Notes: generated by a model not told the origin, from the sequence alone. Shown: positions 45,250-54,623, counted from the first letter of the stretch. The stretch: DNA of 64,000 nucleotides from Actinoallomurus bryophytorum (GCF_006716425.1 NZ_VFOZ01000002.1:186001-250000); one strand, 5' to 3'. A program made the numbers and translations.

Positions 45250-46680
45250 ATGACCACCTTGACCGAGCCGGGCGCGGTCACCGCACGCCGCTCCAGCCGC
45301 CTGATGTGGGCGATCCTGGGGCTGGTGCTGCTCGCCGACGCCCTCGACGTGATCGATGCGACGGTCACGAACATCGCCGCTCCCACCATCGCCGGCGAGC
45401 TCAACGGCGGTGAGAGTTTGATCAAGTGGCTGGGGCCGGCGTACATGCTCGCCATGGGTGTCCTGCTCGTGGTCGGCGGACGGCTGGGTGACAAGTTCGG
45501 CCAACGCAGGCTCTTCCTGATCGGCATCGGCGGGTTCACCCTGGCTTCGGCGGTCGCCGGGTTCTCGCCCGACCCGACCCTGCTCATCGCCGCCCGGGTC
45601 GCTCAGGGAGCGTTCGGGGCTCTGCTCATCCCGCAGGGCATGGCGATCATGACGAAGGCATTCGACCGAGACATGCTCGCCAAGGCGTTCGGGCTGTTCG
45701 GCCCGGTTCTCGGTCTCTCCAGTGTCGGCGGCCCGGTCCTGGCCGGTTTCCTCATCGGCACCGACGTGTTCGGTCTGTCCTGGCGCCCGATCTTCCTCAT
45801 CAACATCGTCCTCGGCGTGGCCGGGCTGGTCATGGCCGTCAGGATCCTGCCGCGTGACGACGACGGCGACCGGTCCACCGTCGTCGACGGCTGGGCCTCC
45901 GGCCTGCTCGCGGTGACCATGCTCGGGCTGCTGTACGGCCTGATCGAGGGCTCGACCAACGGCTGGGGCGTCATCCCGACCGTCTCGATCACCGTCGGCG
46001 TCCTGTTCTTCGCCGCCTTCGCCCACCGTCAGCGCACCGCGGCCCACCCGCTCATCAAGCCCTCGCTCATGAAGAACCGGGGTTTCACCTCCGGACTGCT
46101 CGTGTGCCTGGTCGCCGTCGCCGCCGGCACCGGCCTGCTCTTCGTGCTGTCCCTGTTCTTGCAGGAGGGACTGCACGTCAGCCCGAGCGGCACCTCGCTC
46201 GGCCTGGTACCCCTCACCTTCGGGCTCGTCGCCGCCGGGTTCGCCGCCATGGGCGGCCTGGTCGCCAGGTTCGGTCGCACCCTCGTCTTCATCGGCCTCA
46301 CCGTCGACCTGGTCGGTTGCGGTTGGGTCCTGGTCCTCGTCGATCATTACGGGACGAACCTCGGCCTCTGGGCGCTGGCCCCGGCGTTCTTCGTCATCGG
46401 CGTCGGCATCGGACTCAGCTTCGCCACGATCCCCACGGTCGCTCTCGGCGACGCGAAGCCCGACGAAGCCGGCAGCGCCAGCGGCTCGTTCAGCTCGATC
46501 CAGCAACTCGCATCAGCGATCGGCTCGGCCGCGGTCACCTCGGTCTTCTTTCAGGCCGCGGCCTCCGGCCTGGCCCACGCGATGAAGGTCGGTCTCATCG
46601 TCGTTCTGGCCGTCACCGCCCTCAGCCTCCCGGTCGTCGCCCTGATGCCCCGCATGGCACCGTCAGAACCCGGCCAGTGA
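45250..46680 (+). CDS. MFS drug exporter, DHA2 (14-helix) type
   Basis: A 476-residue transporter. DALDVIDATVTNIAAPTIAG in helix 1 (motif D1), GGRLGDKFGQRRLF (motif A) and RVAQGAFGALLIPQGMAIM (motif C) mark a proton-driven multidrug exporter. No regulator is adjacent. The preceding 268-bp gap (44982-45249) shows no clear operator. Confidence 0.92.
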   Translation: MTTLTEPGAVTARRSSRLMWAILGLVLLADALDVIDATVTNIAAPTIAGELNGGESLIKWLGPAYMLAMGVLLVVGGRLGDKFGQRRLFLIGIGGFTLASAVAGFSPDPTLLIAARVAQGAFGALLIPQGMAIMTKAFDRDMLAKAFGLFGPVLGLSSVGGPVLAGFLIGTDVFGLSWRPIFLINIVLGVAGLVMAVRILPRDDDGDRSTVVDGWASGLLAVTMLGLLYGLIEGSTNGWGVIPTVSITVGVLFFAAFAHRQRTAAHPLIKPSLMKNRGFTSGLLVCLVAVAAGTGLLFVLSLFLQEGLHVSPSGTSLGLVPLTFGLVAAGFAAMGGLVARFGRTLVFIGLTVDLVGCGWVLVLVDHYGTNLGLWALAPAFFVIGVGIGLSFATIPTVALGDAKPDEAGSASGSFSSIQQLASAIGSAAVTSVFFQAAASGLAHAMKVGLIVVLAVTALSLPVVALMPRMAPSEPGQ

Positions 46681-46780
46681 CCGGCCGAATTCGGGCGGCC
46701 CTGGTCCGCGGCCACGTGAGGCGCCGGTGGAGAAGAAGTCGACCTCTCAAACAGGCGTTTCCAGCCTGGCTTCCGCAGTT

Positions 46781-47800
46781 TCACACCGCCGGGGAAGGCG
46801 ACTCTCCGGACGCACCGAGACCGCGTCGGAGCCTTTCGCCGGCGGCTGCGACCTCGCCCCCCGGTCCGAGCTGTGCCGCGGCCTGATCGAGGCTCGCCCT
46901 GAGCTCATCGCGCCGGGCAGTGACGAACAACAGCCACGCTGCCGCCAACGCAAGCTCGGCCGGCGGATAGACATATCCCACATAACTCATCAAGCTGGCG
47001 CAGATAGGCGCCATAAACGCTATTGTATTATTGAATTTTCGTTGCGCCTCCGCCGCGTCCGAGGACGAATCCGCTATCTCACCGAGGGCCTCCGCGAGGA
47101 CTCTGGTAGGTCCCTCAAGTTGCGAGGTCACCGACGTCCGGAAGGCATCGCCGGTCTCCCCCTCCAGATAGTCATACGACGCGTTGACCGCGTGGTGGAC
47201 GACGTCCGCGTGTCCGGACAGGTCGTCCTTGAGCCCTGCGGCCTCCGAGCCGCGGTCTTCCCAGACTCCGGGGTCCCGGAGGTTCCGGAGCAAGATGGTC
47301 GTCGCGTAGATGTTGACGCTCAGGGCGCTCAGGGCGCTGAAGGTACTGAGGCCCATGAAGACCGGTGATCTGGCGAGCCTCGCGGCCCTCATGTACCCGG
47401 CCAAGGAGCTGAGGGCACTCGACACCGGAACGGCTCCCGCAAAGATCCGAGCGGCGTAGGGCGGGCCGGAGCCCGGATCGGAGTGGTCGGCGAGCAGTTC
47501 GCCCTCGTCGCGGATCTTCCTGTCGTTCTCCGCCTCGGCCGAACCATAGCGGTATCCCGTAGCGCTCACTTTTTGGGTCGCGTTGCGATGGCCGGCGCTC
47601 AGCAGGCTCGCCAGGGTACCGGCTTCCTTCGAACGTTGATTGATCCGGATTGCGAAATCCGCCGCGGCTTCGGGAAAGTCCGTCGGAGCGGGGTGCAGCG
47701 CCGCGGTTCTTCTGGAGAAGTCATCTACGCTCGGCTGGAGGAGCCAGAATTTCTTGTACAGATCTTCAAGTTCCCCGAAGTCAACTCGATACCCGTTCAA
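46781..47800 (-). CDS. Uncharacterised protein with WXG100-like N-terminus and C-terminal membrane segments
   Basis: A protein of 339 residues. The first ~100 form amphipathic helices with a polar hinge (GYRVDFGELEDLYKKFWLLQ, then TDFPEAAADFAIRINQRS), recalling ESX-type helical hairpins (tentative). Hydrophobic segments lie near residues 135-160 and 275-310. TTG 47800 is preferred because AAAAGGAG lies 5 bases upstream; ATG 47839 has none. It resembles ESX-associated proteins, but no secretion genes are nearby. Confidence 0.6.
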   Translation of the reverse strand: MNGYRVDFGELEDLYKKFWLLQPSVDDFSRRTAALHPAPTDFPEAAADFAIRINQRSKEAGTLASLLSAGHRNATQKVSATGYRYGSAEAENDRKIRDEGELLADHSDPGSGPPYAARIFAGAVPVSSALSSLAGYMRAARLARSPVFMGLSTFSALSALSVNIYATTILLRNLRDPGVWEDRGSEAAGLKDDLSGHADVVHHAVNASYDYLEGETGDAFRTSVTSQLEGPTRVLAEALGEIADSSSDAAEAQRKFNNTIAFMAPICASLMSYVGYVYPPAELALAAAWLLFVTARRDELRASLDQAAAQLGPGGEVAAAGERLRRGLGASGESPSPAV

Positions 47801-48101
47801 TTCGGCTCCTTTTGGTTGCACGCGGACAGCATGCGGCACACAACATCAAACAACAAAGAATGAGCCCGTAGCGGCCATTACCGGCAGCGCGCGGTAAAAG
47901 GGGAAATGAAGTCTTCGCCAACTCGCAATGACCGATACGTTGCCGTACAGAAGGTGAGGTGCTCAAAGAGCCGTTCAGGAGCTCCACATCGCGTTCGGCT
48001 CCGTACGCTGAGGGTGGCGCCGATGTCGAGAACGGCCTGTTCCCCCGCGGTCGTCGACCCGGGCCTTGCGAGACCCGGACCGCCTGGGGCGTGCCGCCGG
48101 G
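47801..48101. other. Gene-less stretch
   Basis: About 300 bp between two leftward genes. No recognisable RNA, promoter pair or protein; a short CCGGG/CCCGG inverted repeat near 48058-48078 may be part of a terminator for the SDR gene's upstream region. Confidence 0.3.
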
Positions 48102-48848
48102 TCAGCGGGGGTGGATGCCGCCGTCGAGGCCGATCACCTGGTTGGTGAGGTAGCCGTTGCGGAGCACCGCCATCGACAGGTCGGCCACCTCTTCGGGGCG
48201 GCCGTAGCGGCCGACTGGGATGGGCAGCGCCGGGGCGTCACCGTCGCCGGCGGGCAGCATGCGGGTGTCCTCGATCAGGGCGGGTGCCACCGCGTTCACG
48301 GTCACGCCCTGGGCGGCGACGCGGGAGGCCAGGAAGTGCAGCAGGCCGTGCAGGCCGGCCTTCGAGGCGGCGTAGTGCGGGCCGACGACGCCGCCCGTGA
48401 AGGCCGCGACCGACGACATGAACAACACGCGTCCCCAGCCGCGTTCGGTCATGTTCGGCAGTACGGCCTGGGCCAGCAGGAACGGCGCGCGCAGGTTCAC
48501 CGCGAGCGTACGGTCCCAGGTCGCGAGGTCGACCTTCGCGTACTCCCGCTGGGCCGAGTGGCCGGCGTTCGCGACCAGGATCTCGACCGGGCCGAGGGCC
48601 GCCGTGGTCTCCTCGACCAGCCGCGCCGGGACCGCGGCGTCGGCGAGATCTCCGGCCAGCGCGATCGCGTCGAGGCCGGCGTCCTTCGCCTCCGCCACGA
48701 GCCGCTCGGCATCCTCGGCGTGCTCGCCGTAGGTGAAGGCCACTCTCGCACCGGCGGCGATCAGCCGCCTGCCGAGCGCGCCGCCGATGCCGCCACTGGC
48801 GCCGGTGAGCAGCACCACCCGGCCGCGAAGGCCGGCCTCATCCGACAC
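48102..48848 (-). CDS. SDR oxidoreductase, FabG-like
   Basis: A 248-residue NAD(P)-dependent reductase. The cofactor motif is TGASGGIGG, NAG follows at LVANAGHS, and the catalytic Ser-Tyr-Lys is in MSSVAAFTGG and HYAASKAG. It ends in GLDGGIHPR, the usual C-terminus. Substrate unknown. Confidence 0.9.
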   Translation of the reverse strand: MSDEAGLRGRVVLLTGASGGIGGALGRRLIAAGARVAFTYGEHAEDAERLVAEAKDAGLDAIALAGDLADAAVPARLVEETTAALGPVEILVANAGHSAQREYAKVDLATWDRTLAVNLRAPFLLAQAVLPNMTERGWGRVLFMSSVAAFTGGVVGPHYAASKAGLHGLLHFLASRVAAQGVTVNAVAPALIEDTRMLPAGDGDAPALPIPVGRYGRPEEVADLSMAVLRNGYLTNQVIGLDGGIHPR

Positions 48849-48978
48849 GCGGATCCCCCTCGCCTCGTTCCCTTCCTCATTATCCGCCCACCGCGATCAA
48901 GACCGCCCGGCTCGGCCTCGGAGAATCAGGAGACACTGGAGGTACGACCGTAAAAGCGCCGTCTCCGAGGAAGCAGAC

Positions 48979-49479
48979 ATGACCGAAGCCCGCCCGGAAC
49001 ACACCGGGGCGCTCCTGCGCCACTTCGCCGACCTGCGCGATGGCACCCATGGGGACGTCAGGTCCCGGCAGGACAAAGAACGACTCTTCGTCGACGCCGT
49101 CGCGCTGCTGGATCCGTACGCTCGCCAGGCGCTGGAGGAGATGAACACGCACCTGCTGCTGGGTACCGGCGAGCTGACCGCCACCGGCGTACGCCCGGGT
49201 GACGACGGTACCGAGGCCCTCTGGACGCTCTCCTGGCCCGAGCAACGGACCGCCGGCATCGACCCGATCACCATTCACGCCTTCTACGGCGCCGCGTTCC
49301 ACCATCCGCACGTACGCGGCGCGACGGCCGGCGTGTGGCCGCTCAATGTCTTCACCCCCGAGCAGGCGGCCGCCGAACTCCCCACGCTTCGTACGATCAC
49401 CGCCGCCGACTTGCACAATCTTGTCTTCCAGCGTGACTACCGGATCGTGCCGGCGACCACGGGCGGACAGCCGTCCTGA
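48979..49479 (+). CDS. Uncharacterised protein
   Basis: A soluble 166-residue protein with no recognised family. YARQALEEMNTHLLLGTGEL and WPLNVFTPEQAAAELPTLRT stand out. GAGGAAG lies 7 bases before ATG. Convergent with the secreted protein across a strong hairpin. Confidence 0.7.
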   Translation: MTEARPEHTGALLRHFADLRDGTHGDVRSRQDKERLFVDAVALLDPYARQALEEMNTHLLLGTGELTATGVRPGDDGTEALWTLSWPEQRTAGIDPITIHAFYGAAFHHPHVRGATAGVWPLNVFTPEQAAAELPTLRTITAADLHNLVFQRDYRIVPATTGGQPS

Positions 49480-49512
49480 TCGCCCTCTCGGCCGGCGCCT
49501 CAGGTGATCAGC

Positions 49513-49556
49513 CGGTCCGGTCCCACCGTCTGACGCGGGCGGATGGGACCGGACCG
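49513..49556. terminator. Bidirectional hairpin terminator
   Basis: A 13-bp perfect stem (49513-49525 with 49544-49556), extended inside by CCG/CGG, lies in the 85-bp gap between two convergent genes. Confidence 0.75.
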
Positions 49557-49564
49557 CGGGCGCC

Positions 49565-50236
49565 TCAGGAGACGCAGATGATGAGGAGGCAGCTGTCGAC
49601 CTTCACCTTGTCGATGACCGGCCCGTACCCGCCGGGAGTCGTCGTACTGACGAATTCCAGCTTCGCGGAGGTGCCGGCCGACAGGAAGGTGAAAGCCTTC
49701 GTCACGTATCCCATGTTCGTCCGGCTCGTGCCGGTCGTGTCGAACGAGAAGTTCTGCGCGACATGGCCATTGACGAGTACCTTTCCGGTCTTCACGGCCG
49801 GGATGTCGTCGGGGTTTCCCGCCAGGGAGTAGGAGACCCTGTACGTGGTCAGCAGGTTCGTAGAGAAAATCTGCGAAAGGGCGCCCGTGTCGGCACCGTC
49901 CAGGTCGAGCGACTGGTCTCCGTCGGCCGCCTGCCAGAATCCCGCACCGTTCAATTCGACGCTGCCGCTGGTCACCGTCCACGGGCCGACGGACTCGCCC
50001 GCGAAGTACGTGTGGAAGGTATAGGGCTGGACGACCGGGGTCTCGAAACCGCCGTCGCCGAACCCCGACGCGGCGTCTGCCGGCGTGGTGACGGACGCAC
50101 CCACGACGGTGAACGCTCCGACCAATCCCACGCCGGCGGACAGACGTCGCCAGCGGCTGCCGCGGCCCCGTCCGCGCTGGTGCGACGGCATGCTTCCCTG
50201 CGCGAAGCCATTGGTCGACTTGCCCGAATTTGTCAT
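49565..50236 (-). CDS. Secreted DUF642/choice-of-anchor-C-like protein
   Basis: A protein of 223 residues. A long signal peptide (RR pair near 29, hydrophobic core, Ala-rich cleavage near 55) precedes a beta-sandwich with GFGDGGFETPVV at its start, SVELNGAGFWQAADGDQSLD in the middle and VIDKVKVDSC at the end. DUF642 domains bind extracellular carbohydrate in plants; the bacterial role is unclear. Cys pair at the C-terminus. Confidence 0.75.
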   Translation of the reverse strand: MTNSGKSTNGFAQGSMPSHQRGRGRGSRWRRLSAGVGLVGAFTVVGASVTTPADAASGFGDGGFETPVVQPYTFHTYFAGESVGPWTVTSGSVELNGAGFWQAADGDQSLDLDGADTGALSQIFSTNLLTTYRVSYSLAGNPDDIPAVKTGKVLVNGHVAQNFSFDTTGTSRTNMGYVTKAFTFLSAGTSAKLEFVSTTTPGGYGPVIDKVKVDSCLLIICVS

Positions 50237-51086
50237 GCTTTCTCCCTTATGTGATTTGCTTTTGTCGCAGACCTGACGGCCTTACCGGCGTGAATGAGGA
50301 AGTGATCCGCGTCGACTTTAGGTAGGTATCTCGATAGGCACAGTGTCCGAGCGGACAGGGTTTAGCCCTCTTGACAAACTGCCGAGTCCGCTGCCATCGC
50401 GGGATACTCAGGTAGTCACGGCAAACGGCCGGGAACGGCGAAGGACGATGGCCTGCTGTGGCCATTCGGCGACTCTGTAAGAATCCTCACGGAGGAAATC
50501 GCCGCGGACGTTCTCTGCATTTCGGCGCTAGAGGCCGCCAAGAGAATGAGGTGACATGCGATGGTGAGGAGGCTGATCCGCGTTCCGCGGCGCGCGGTGG
50601 TCCGACTCGGCGACCCGGGCGGCATGGCCACGGCAGATCGGGAGGGAATCACCCCAGGCAAGTACTCATCGCCAGGCCGCCGCTGGCGCCACCCTTTTGC
50701 AGGAATAGGCCGGTGAGAGCGAGGCCTGTGGGAGCGGGGTCGGTGCGAGCAGGGACCAGTGAGAGCGGGGTCGGTACGAACACGGACCAGTGAGAACGGG
50801 GCCAGTGCGAGCGGGACCGGTATGAACAGGGACCGGTGAGAGCGACGCTCGTGAGAGCAGGGACCGGTACGAACGGGCCGGGAACGGGGCGCCACCGTAC
50901 CTCGCAGCCGCAGTACGCCGGTCGTCCGTTCGACCGCGAGGTGCCGATCGGCGGCGGCCGGGCACCGCCGCCGCGTCCGCCGCCCGCCGGCGCCGGCCGC
51001 GGCTCCCCGGCGCGCGGGGCGGCCCCGGGCAGGCCGGGGACGGGTCCTCAGCCCGGAACCGAACATGGAGCCGCCGCGGCTCCGGC
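50237..51086. other. 850-bp gene-less region containing a minisatellite
   Basis: No supported gene lies here. The open frames that cross 50708-50876 on both strands are produced by the tandem repeat. The part nearest the secreted gene (50237-50330) presumably holds its promoter. Confidence 0.5.
50708..50876. repeat. Degenerate 15-16-bp tandem repeat, about 11 units
   Basis: Units follow the pattern GG(A/T/C)C(C/A)(G/A)GT(G/A)(A/C)GA(G/A)CGG. Successive units differ at 1-5 positions, mostly G/A, and lengths alternate between 15 and 16, so it is not a coding repeat. Some units resemble each other alternately (GGTCGGT..., GGACCAGT...), hinting at a higher-order ~31-bp period. Confidence 0.75.
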
Positions 51087-51578
51087 TCAGTCCTCCTTGT
51101 GCCGTGAGTCCTCGGCGAGCTCGTCGACGGCGACGGCCACGGCGATGACCAGGGGGACATCGGGATGGTCGATCTCGATGCCGTAGCTCTCCCGGATGCG
51201 GAACCACTTCCGTGAGGTCTGGGCGACCTCGCCCTGCTCACTCTCGATCTTGTAGTTCTTCTCGATGATGTCGCCCGTCGCCGTCCACTCCTGCCCGTCG
51301 GCGAGTTCGACCACCATCTTGTGGCGGAGCGGGCTGAACAGCTTCTTGTGGACCTTGGCCACCGTGTCACCGTCGCGTTCGACGATCATCGTGTCCCGGA
51401 CGCTGACCATCTTCTTCTTGATGACGGCGAGGGTCTCGCCCTCGGGTCCCTTGAGCTCGAACGTCTGGCGCAGCCGCAGCGCCTTGCCGTCGACCAGGAA
51501 GACGCGCTCGCCCGACTCGTCCTCGATCCAGAAATCCTCGCCGATACTGAACATCCGCTCACGCATCAGGAACTTCAT
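51087..51578 (-). CDS. LURP-one-related (DUF567) protein
   Basis: A protein of 163 residues with a tubby/scramblase-like beta-barrel. MKFLMRERMFSIGEDFWIED begins the domain, and LRLRQTFELKGPEGETLAVI, MIVERDGDTVAKVHKKLFSP follow. Function unknown in bacteria. ATG 51578 is taken because the domain begins exactly there. Confidence 0.85.
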   Translation of the reverse strand: MKFLMRERMFSIGEDFWIEDESGERVFLVDGKALRLRQTFELKGPEGETLAVIKKKMVSVRDTMIVERDGDTVAKVHKKLFSPLRHKMVVELADGQEWTATGDIIEKNYKIESEQGEVAQTSRKWFRIRESYGIEIDHPDVPLVIAVAVAVDELAEDSRHKED

Positions 51579-51762
51579 ATCGCCTCCCCCGCCGCCCGCT
51601 CCCACCGAGAACGCGCGACAGGCACTTGGTGAACGACCGCCCTGCCTCTGGCGGCCCTGGTCTCCATCGTCCGATACCCGACCCTGCCGGATCAAACTCG
51701 ACGGTCCCGCGCCGGCGCGTACGCCGTCAACGACCGTGCCGCGTCCGGACTGGCGCAAGGAA

Positions 51763-51777
51763 GTTAATTGTATTAAC
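51763..51777. promoter_or_regulatory. GTTAAT-N3-ATTAAC operator candidate
   Basis: A perfect 6+6 inverted repeat 34 bp before the membrane-protein gene, with a further ATTAAC half-site at 51792-51797. The TetR protein encoded two genes downstream is the obvious candidate ligand. Confidence 0.6.
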
Positions 51778-51811
51778 TTGGAGCGACTCGCATTAACCAA
51801 GGAGCTCCCGA

Positions 51812-52459
51812 GTGTCCGAATCTGCCGTTGCCCCCGCGCCGTCCGCCCAGCACGGCAGGCTTCTCGCGGTACCCGCCGTCACCGGCATCGCCTACACCGC
51901 ATCCTGGATCGCCGGACTGTCGGTCGGTGCGCCGAGCCCGGCCCTCAACGCCGACGGGGCCGGGATCGTCGCGGCGTTCGCCGGACACGAGACCGTGACC
52001 GCCGCCGGTTTCGTCCTCACCGAAGGGCTGCCCGCGGCCGGCCTGGCCGTCATCTCCTTCTACCTGGCCCGCGCCACCCGAAGGTCCGCGGCCTCGACCG
52101 CCGCCGGGACCGCCGGTCTGCTCGCGGCGGCCATCTCCCTGACCCAGTGCGTACTCGGCCTGGTGCTGGCCGGTTCGGCCGAGCCCGGGACCGCGCATCT
52201 GCTCTACGAGGCGGTGAACCGGCTCGACGGGGTCAAGATGTTCGCCCTCGCCGTACTCGCTGTGGCGGGCGTCGCCTCACGGCTGCTGCCTCGATGGCTC
52301 GCGTACGCCGGGGTCGCGCTCGCCGTCTCCATCGCCGGCTCCGGCGTCGCGTACCTGCTGCTCATCCAGGGCCTCGCCGTCCTGGCGTACGTGTCGGGCG
52401 TCCTGCTGCTCCTGTTCGTCACCGCGACCGGTGTCGTCCTGGGCCGGATCGGCCGCTGA
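51812..52459 (+). CDS. DUF4386-like integral membrane protein
   Basis: A 215-residue protein with about six hydrophobic helices and little soluble sequence. AAGGAG lies 7 bases before GTG 51812. It precedes the TetR gene by 2 bp, so the regulator probably controls this gene. Role unknown. Confidence 0.75.
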   Translation: MSESAVAPAPSAQHGRLLAVPAVTGIAYTASWIAGLSVGAPSPALNADGAGIVAAFAGHETVTAAGFVLTEGLPAAGLAVISFYLARATRRSAASTAAGTAGLLAAAISLTQCVLGLVLAGSAEPGTAHLLYEAVNRLDGVKMFALAVLAVAGVASRLLPRWLAYAGVALAVSIAGSGVAYLLLIQGLAVLAYVSGVLLLLFVTATGVVLGRIGR

Positions 52460-52461
52460 GC

Positions 52462-53028
52462 ATGCCCCGCGCCGGACTGACCAGAGAGCGCATCGTCGCC
52501 GAGGCCGCGGCCGTCGCCGACGAGGCAGGGCTGGAGGGGCTCACCCTCGCGGCGGTCGCGAAGCGCTGCGGAGTCTCCCTGCCCGGTCTCTACAAGCACA
52601 TCGACGGCCTGGAGGCCGTCAAGCGCGACATCGCCGTCCTCGCCGTCGGCGAACTCACCGGCGCGCTCGCCGCGGCGAGCGCGGGCCTGAGCGGCCGGGC
52701 CGCCCTGTACGCGCTCACCGTCGCGTACCGCGGTTACGCGACGACGTATCCCGGCCGCTACGCGGCGAGTGTGCGGGCTCCCGCTCCGGGCGACGAGGAG
52801 CACGCCGAGTCCGCCGTCCAGGCGATCGCCATCATCGGCAGTGCCCTGCGGGGCTACGACCTGCGGGAGACGGACCTGGTCCACGCGGTCCGCATGTGGC
52901 GGATCACCTGCCACGGTCTGGTGTCGCTGGAGGCGGCGGCCGGGTTCGCGCTGGCGGAGTCCATGGACACCACCCTCGACCGGCTGGTCGGCGCCCTCGA
53001 CCACGCCTTCCGTACGAGCTCGGGATAG
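52462..53028 (+). CDS. TetR-family regulator (WHG-type ligand domain)
   Basis: A protein of 188 residues. HTH at about 8-52 reads RIVAEAAAVADEAGLEGLTL and AAVAKRCGVSLPGLYKHIDG. The C-terminal part has MWRITCHGLVSLEAAAGF, as in WHG-domain regulators. Probably binds the inverted repeat at 51763 (inference). Confidence 0.88.
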   Translation: MPRAGLTRERIVAEAAAVADEAGLEGLTLAAVAKRCGVSLPGLYKHIDGLEAVKRDIAVLAVGELTGALAAASAGLSGRAALYALTVAYRGYATTYPGRYAASVRAPAPGDEEHAESAVQAIAIIGSALRGYDLRETDLVHAVRMWRITCHGLVSLEAAAGFALAESMDTTLDRLVGALDHAFRTSSG

Positions 53029-53091
53029 CGACGCAGAGGGACGGCGCGGGCACTGGTCACCGAGATCGCAAGGCCGCAGCGGGGGCCGTGC

Positions 53092-53430
53092 TCACCCGCC
53101 GATCGCCATGATGACCCGGGAGACGACCTCGGGGTCACCGTCGTCGAGGGTGATCCCGACTCCGTCACGTTCGACCGTCAGCGGGGAGGCGTATCGGCGC
53201 GTCGCGCGCCAGGCGACGTAGGCGCGTCCGAAGTTCAGGATCTTGAACTCAGCGTCGATCACCAGTTTCACCACGTCGAACATTCCCGCCGGGCGTGGCC
53301 CGCCGTGGCCCGGAGAGATCAGCATGATCACCGCGTGAAGCCGGACGTACGGCTCGTCGCGGAGCCACTGGCAGAACGAGTGGAGTTCTTCTTCCGCATT
53401 GTCCGCTCTGACCCGAATAACACCGGACAC
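53092..53430 (-). CDS. EACC1-like effector-associated component
   Basis: A protein of 112 residues. The N-terminal VRADNAEEELHSFCQWLRDE and the C-terminal YASPLTVERDGVGITLDDGD match the layout of EACC1 (effector-associated constant component 1), a small domain found beside caspase-like and other effectors of bacterial conflict systems. No caspase or other effector is adjacent here, so the assignment is moderate. Confidence 0.55.
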   Translation of the reverse strand: MSGVIRVRADNAEEELHSFCQWLRDEPYVRLHAVIMLISPGHGGPRPAGMFDVVKLVIDAEFKILNFGRAYVAWRATRRYASPLTVERDGVGITLDDGDPEVVSRVIMAIGG

Positions 53431-53542
53431 AGAGGACCTCTCATCCGTTGGCCATCGGAAGAATCACGCCCACGTGACGATAATTATGATGAGATTCAGT
53501 CGCTCCGAAAAGGCGTACTTTCCCGATGGCAATGAACGCGCC

Positions 53543-54481
53543 TCACTTCTGGCGGGCCCTGCGCTCGTCGCGGCGTTCGACGAACCGCGCCGCCGCCACG
53601 TCGAGCCCCTCAAGGAAGTCCGAGAGCTCCTGGCGCGCCTTGTCGCCGTCGGCGCGCAGGTTCTCGAGTTCGAACACCCCCCACTGGCGCAGGACCGGCG
53701 TGACCACGTCGTCGAGGTGGACGCGCAGGTCGTAGATGCCGGCGTTGGCGATGGCGACCGACTTGCGCAGGAAGCCGTCGATGGTGTGGCCGGGCATCTG
53801 GAAGCCGGTCACGACATCGGTGACGGCGCGCATCGTCTCGTCCGGGGCGAGCTCGAAGGCCGCGGCGAGCAGGTTGCGGTAGAAGAGCATGTGGAGGTTC
53901 TCATCGGCCGCCACCCGTGTCAGCATCCGCTCGCACAGAGGATCGCCGGAGGCGGTGCCGGTGTTGCGGTGGGAGACGCGCGTCGCCAGCTCCTGGAAGG
54001 CGACGTAGGCCAGGCCGTGGAGCATCTTGTCGCCGTGGTCGGCCTGGTAGCCACCCTGCATGTGCGTCATCCGCGCGCGTTCGAGCGCGACCGGGTCGAC
54101 GGCGCGGGTGACGGTGAGGTAGTCCCGGATGACGATGCCGTGGCGGTTCTCCTCGGCCGTCCAGCGGTCGACCCAGGTGCCCCATGCTCCGTCACGGCCG
54201 AAGATGGTGGAGATCTCGCGGTGGTAGCCGGGCAGGTTGTCCTCGGTCAGCAGGTTGACCACCAGCGCTTCGCGCGCGGCCGGAGAGACCACCGAGTCCT
54301 CCGGTGACCACGCCTCGCCCTCCATCGGCCCGTCGTAGTCGCGGCCCTGGCTCCACGGCACGTACTGGTGGGGGAACCATTCCTTCGCCACCGACAGGTG
54401 ACGGTCGAGCTCCCCCGCGACGGTCGGCTCCAGCTCGAGCAGCAGCTCGCTCGTCGTCTTCGGTCCACGCGTTTGCGGCAT
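53543..54481 (-). CDS. Acyl-ACP desaturase (ferritin-like diiron)
   Basis: A 312-residue soluble desaturase. Diiron ligands are in LTEDNLPGYHRE, WTAEENRHG and VAADENLHMLF. It inserts a double bond into acyl-ACP, as mycobacterial DesA-type proteins do. An imperfect inverted repeat in its upstream region may bind a fatty-acid regulator. Confidence 0.92.
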   Translation of the reverse strand: MPQTRGPKTTSELLLELEPTVAGELDRHLSVAKEWFPHQYVPWSQGRDYDGPMEGEAWSPEDSVVSPAAREALVVNLLTEDNLPGYHREISTIFGRDGAWGTWVDRWTAEENRHGIVIRDYLTVTRAVDPVALERARMTHMQGGYQADHGDKMLHGLAYVAFQELATRVSHRNTGTASGDPLCERMLTRVAADENLHMLFYRNLLAAAFELAPDETMRAVTDVVTGFQMPGHTIDGFLRKSVAIANAGIYDLRVHLDDVVTPVLRQWGVFELENLRADGDKARQELSDFLEGLDVAAARFVERRDERRARQK

Positions 54482-54542
54482 ATAGGTTCCCCCCGCGGAT
54501 CAGGTCAGGTCGCGCCACGATGCCCCGATCCCGGGGACACAC

Positions 54543-54569
54543 CGTAAGTGAGTACGTGATCACCTTACG
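54543..54569. promoter_or_regulatory. Inverted repeat upstream of the desaturase gene
   Basis: CGTAAGTGA (54543-54551) and TCACCTTACG (54560-54569) pair with one bulged base, 62 bp before the desaturase start. A candidate operator for a fatty-acid-responsive repressor. Confidence 0.4.
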
Positions 54570-54623
54570 TTAAAGCGTTATGGCCCCAGTACGTCGGGAC
54601 TCACCCTACGAGGCCGGGTGCAC

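Noticed and set aside
45178-46506. Leftward 442-codon open frame
   Set aside because: Antisense of the DHA2 exporter; extremely Asp/Glu/Gly-rich with no domain, as expected for a shadow frame.
50416-51207. 263-codon frame with SHRP-type repeats
   Set aside because: The repeats in the translation follow from the non-coding minisatellite; no start site or family.
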